Source: Paenibacillus sp. N3.4
Lineage (GTDB): Bacteria; Bacillota; Bacilli; Paenibacillales; NBRC-103111
Length of the DNA stretch: 64,000 nucleotides
NCBI RefSeq assembly: GCF_008017805.1
Contig: NZ_VRTT01000012.1
Coordinates: 1-64,000, forward strand
Direction: 5' to 3'
Shown here: in pieces, positions 61,327 through 64,000 of the stretch
Numbering within the stretch: the stretch's first letter is position 1
How the letters are laid out: the number at the start of each line of letters is the position of its first letter
Position numbers and translations under genes: made by a program
The notes under the pieces: model-generated
What the model was told of the DNA's origin: nothing
Seen by the model: the letters and a program-made list of their open reading frames with translations, nothing else
Database searches by the model: none

Positions 61327-64000
61327 ATGAAACTAAAGAAGATGGCGGGCTTTGCCGCAGCGGCTTTGTTCCTGTGTGCGGCAGCCTTACTCGTGCTGCC
61401 GAAGGTTTCCAATGCCGCCAATACGAATCTTGCCTATAATCGGCCTATTGTAGCGACAAGTGAAATTACAACAGGTCATTCAGCCAAAATTGCGAATGAC
61501 GGAAATCAGGACACGTATTTCGAAAGCGCATACACATTGCCTCAATCGCTCACAGTCGATTTGGGTTATACGTATGCAGTGAATAAAGTGGTGATGAAGC
61601 TGCCGACAACTTCGAACTGGACGGACCGTACAATGACAATTGCCGTTCAAGGTAGTACGGACAATGTGACGTTCTCCGATATCGTAGCTTCGACGGCATA
61701 TTCTTTTCGTTTATCGACGGGAAATACGGTTGAAGTCAATTTCACTACGACAGGAGCTAGATATATTCGTTTGCTTTACACGGCCAATACAGCCCGGACA
61801 GCGGCACAGCTGGGTGAACTGGAGGTTTATACTGACAGCAATGCACCCGATTTAACCGTCGCGGATCTTTCGTGGACGCCCGCAAATCCGCAGGAAGGAG
61901 ATCAGGTGACCTTCAGCGCCACCGTCAAAAATATCGGCAATACGACAATCCCTTCGGGTGTTGGCCATATCGTCGATTTCAAAATCGACGGGACTACGGT
62001 AGCAACCACTCTTCCCTACCAAACCGCCCTTGCGGCGGGGGCCACCGCTACACTGACTGCCAACAGTACGTGGACGGCTGAACGTTATCAATTTGACATA
62101 CAAGCGATAGCCAATGCCTCAGGAACCGTGGGAGAATCCAACGGGCTTAATAATGATGATTTCACAAAGCAATTAATTGTGAAAGGTAGCGGATGGCAAA
62201 ACAACTTCAATGTCAAAGAGGAGCTGGGCATTTATTCGTTTTCTGAAGAACTGATTGGTTATAAGCTCGATTTCACCGGTCAGCAGGCAACGCCTGATCA
62301 TATCCGGCTTCGCCAGTACGGCCGTTCGACTCCGCTCGCGTACCAGCTGTCCGATGTCAAGCTTGACGGCTCGGGTTATTTGACGGGCGCTACCATTCAT
62401 TTTCGGGCAAATTTGCAAATAGGCGATAGCAATCGGTATGTGATCGATACGGATAGCGCGTATACGCCGGATTTTGCAGATGAAGTGACGTTGACGGACA
62501 ACGGTGACGGTACGGCAACGATTGCCGGAAATGAGCAGCGGCTTAAAGTGCCGTATGGTAGTTTGCTTAAAAATAATGTCTCATTAACCTCCGTTGAGGC
62601 ACCTCTCATTGGTATTTCCAGGGAAGCGGGCAGTTGGCTCGGCAATGGCTCTTTTACTGCGCCATCGACCGTCACGGTTAGTAAGGTTTACGGTCGAATC
62701 GTGGAGCAGGGGCCTTTATTTATCAAATATAAAGTGACTTATACGGTAAATAATAACCGCCAGTACGATGTCGAACTGACGGTAAGACATAATGAAAAGT
62801 ACGTAACCGTAGATGAAAGCAACAGCGGCTTTTTATCGAGCGATAATGTGTTTTTACGGTTCAGTTATAAGAACGGCATTGATCCGAATGGACGCATAGT
62901 CATGCAAAATGGCGGATATATCCGATCATCCAGCGGGGGGTACAGCGGCAATTACAGCGATAATATCAACTCGAGTGGAAAGCTTCCCTACGAATTAGGA
63001 ATCTATACGCCTAATTCCATTGGTATCATGCGCTCGACTTCGTTCTGGAACGACTCCGGCTCCGATGCGATTCTGTTTGCAGCTTACCGCCTTAAAGATT
63101 GGAAAACGGAAACACGGCAGTATTACAGTGCATTTGTAAAGCAAAATCTGCGATTCTATCAAACATCGATCGACAAGTATATGGAGGCTGGAATCGAGGG
63201 GACAGAGCGACATTGGGCGCTCTCCGTCATTCCAAGAAGTGAAATGGTCATGTCGGGGAAACGGATGAGTGATTACACGGTTCCGCCCGCTGTGACGATC
63301 GATTCAGCTTGGACTGCTATTCCGACTGCCGCCAATCTGCAGCCCGGTACCGCTCCGGATGTAAAGCTTTGGCAAAAACTGACTGATTTCAGTCTGAACG
63401 GCTACAAGGAGATGGTGTTCGACTTTCCTGAGGATACGAGACAAACCTTGACGCTGCCAGGACAAACCAATACCGTGTTGGCCAACCCGAACCTGTATTG
63501 GACGCCTGTTTATTGCGGGTCTTGCTTCAATGTGTATTATTGGCTGTCGGACAAATACTGGGATGTGAGCAGCGAGCTTGGAGGACCGGGCTGGCTAGGC
63601 AGAAACCAACGGGCGCTGATTTCCGATTATGCATTTAATCGCGGCAGTTGGGATATTAATGACCGGAAACGGACACGATCGTTATTGATATTTACGGCTT
63701 ATACGGCGGCAGAGGATAATAGCTTGCCTCATACGAGCATGTTGGGCGGACATGCCAATTTTAACCTGGATATTAAGCAGATATTGGCACTGGCAGCGGG
63801 TGCGTTTCCGAATCATCCTCACGCAGAATCTTGGAAGACAGAATTCATAAAGGATTATAATGAATTATTAAACTACTTCACCCGTCAGGATGATAAGGTA
63901 CTGAACGCCAAAGGCGGCAGATGGTATGAGAATTTGCCGACGTACGCCAGTGCATCGGTAGACGCGATGATGGCAGCGCATGCTTCTTTGTTGAAGTATG
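61327..64000 (+). CDS. Large secreted discoidin/CARDB protein, partial at window end
   Basis: Open from the ATG at 61327 (site GGAGGA) to the last base: 891 codons without a stop. The signal peptide (KKMAGFAAAALFLCAAALLV) is cleaved near SNAAN. Residues about 33-148 form an F5/8 type C (discoidin) domain: NLAYNRPIVATSEITTGHSA, SLTVDLGYTYAVNKVVMKLP and ARYIRLLYTANTARTAAQLG with the closing E-L-E-V-Y. A CARDB domain follows (about 153-265): DLTVADLSWTPANPQEGDQV, ESNGLNNDDF. The rest has beta-rich regions, then, near 800-890, helical text (NLDIKQILALAAGAFPNHPH, LNYFTRQDDKVL) resembling the alpha/alpha toroid of polysaccharide lyases or heparinase-like proteins. It is probably the extracellular enzyme producing oligosaccharides for the upstream transporters (inference). 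Confidence 0.8.
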   Translation, partial: MKLKKMAGFAAAALFLCAAALLVLPKVSNAANTNLAYNRPIVATSEITTGHSAKIANDGNQDTYFESAYTLPQSLTVDLGYTYAVNKVVMKLPTTSNWTDRTMTIAVQGSTDNVTFSDIVASTAYSFRLSTGNTVEVNFTTTGARYIRLLYTANTARTAAQLGELEVYTDSNAPDLTVADLSWTPANPQEGDQVTFSATVKNIGNTTIPSGVGHIVDFKIDGTTVATTLPYQTALAAGATATLTANSTWTAERYQFDIQAIANASGTVGESNGLNNDDFTKQLIVKGSGWQNNFNVKEELGIYSFSEELIGYKLDFTGQQATPDHIRLRQYGRSTPLAYQLSDVKLDGSGYLTGATIHFRANLQIGDSNRYVIDTDSAYTPDFADEVTLTDNGDGTATIAGNEQRLKVPYGSLLKNNVSLTSVEAPLIGISREAGSWLGNGSFTAPSTVTVSKVYGRIVEQGPLFIKYKVTYTVNNNRQYDVELTVRHNEKYVTVDESNSGFLSSDNVFLRFSYKNGIDPNGRIVMQNGGYIRSSSGGYSGNYSDNINSSGKLPYELGIYTPNSIGIMRSTSFWNDSGSDAILFAAYRLKDWKTETRQYYSAFVKQNLRFYQTSIDKYMEAGIEGTERHWALSVIPRSEMVMSGKRMSDYTVPPAVTIDSAWTAIPTAANLQPGTAPDVKLWQKLTDFSLNGYKEMVFDFPEDTRQTLTLPGQTNTVLANPNLYWTPVYCGSCFNVYYWLSDKYWDVSSELGGPGWLGRNQRALISDYAFNRGSWDINDRKRTRSLLIFTAYTAAEDNSLPHTSMLGGHANFNLDIKQILALAAGAFPNHPHAESWKTEFIKDYNELLNYFTRQDDKVLNAKGGRWYENLPTYASASVDAMMAAHASLLKY

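Overview
The window looks like the chromosome of a soil Firmicute of the Paenibacillus type. I infer this from the many carbohydrate ABC transporters paired with YesM-like histidine kinases and AraC-type response regulators, AGGAGG-type ribosome binding sites with frequent GTG/TTG starts, Lpl-type transporter operons with glycosidases, and a fragment of a sporulation sigma factor. No rRNA, tRNA, CRISPR array or complete mobile element was seen. No gene was seen in the first 278 bases.

Layout. 0.28-5.7 kb: small genes (GNAT, a WGxxGxxG secreted peptide, a 54-aa ORF), a protein-kinase remnant on the minus strand, a MarR/MFS efflux pair and an unknown membrane-anchored protein. 5.9-15.4 kb: two-component system plus sugar ABC operon (binding protein with a frameshift, two permeases, metallophosphoesterase, Gfo/Idh oxidoreductase, GNAT). 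15.7-22.3 kb: second sugar operon in the order permease, permease, kinase, response regulator, binding protein. 22.5-24.2 kb: chemoreceptor with two frameshifts. 24.6-35.2 kb: housekeeping and accessory genes, including DoxX, GNAT, MOSC, a PhzF remnant, a stalk-domain protein, a phosphodiester glycosidase, HxlR/NmrA, DsbA/FrnE, a TetR operon with a VC0807-GNAT fusion, and an SDR.

35.4-64 kb is a glycan-use region. It has a sigK-like fragment, a GntR/LacI-type regulator facing a GH38 alpha-mannosidase, a 1.9-kb graveyard of gene fragments, a membrane AraC regulator, a truncated group II intron, and an Lpl-type transporter operon with a second GH38, a beta-propeller glycosidase and a GH63-like enzyme. 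A second cassette follows: LacI regulator, binding protein, two permeases, a close paralogue of the beta-propeller glycosidase, then a large secreted discoidin/CARDB protein running off the window end. Together these suggest uptake and intracellular trimming of mannose-containing oligosaccharides released outside the cell.

Two cross-cutting observations stand out. First, six single-base indels break five otherwise well-preserved genes, mostly in short homopolymers, so sequence error must be excluded before calling them pseudogenes. Second, a shared palindrome (AAACCGAC-S-GTYGGT) occurs twice at the tetR promoter and once at the stalk-protein promoter 4.2 kb away, suggesting a small TetR regulon.
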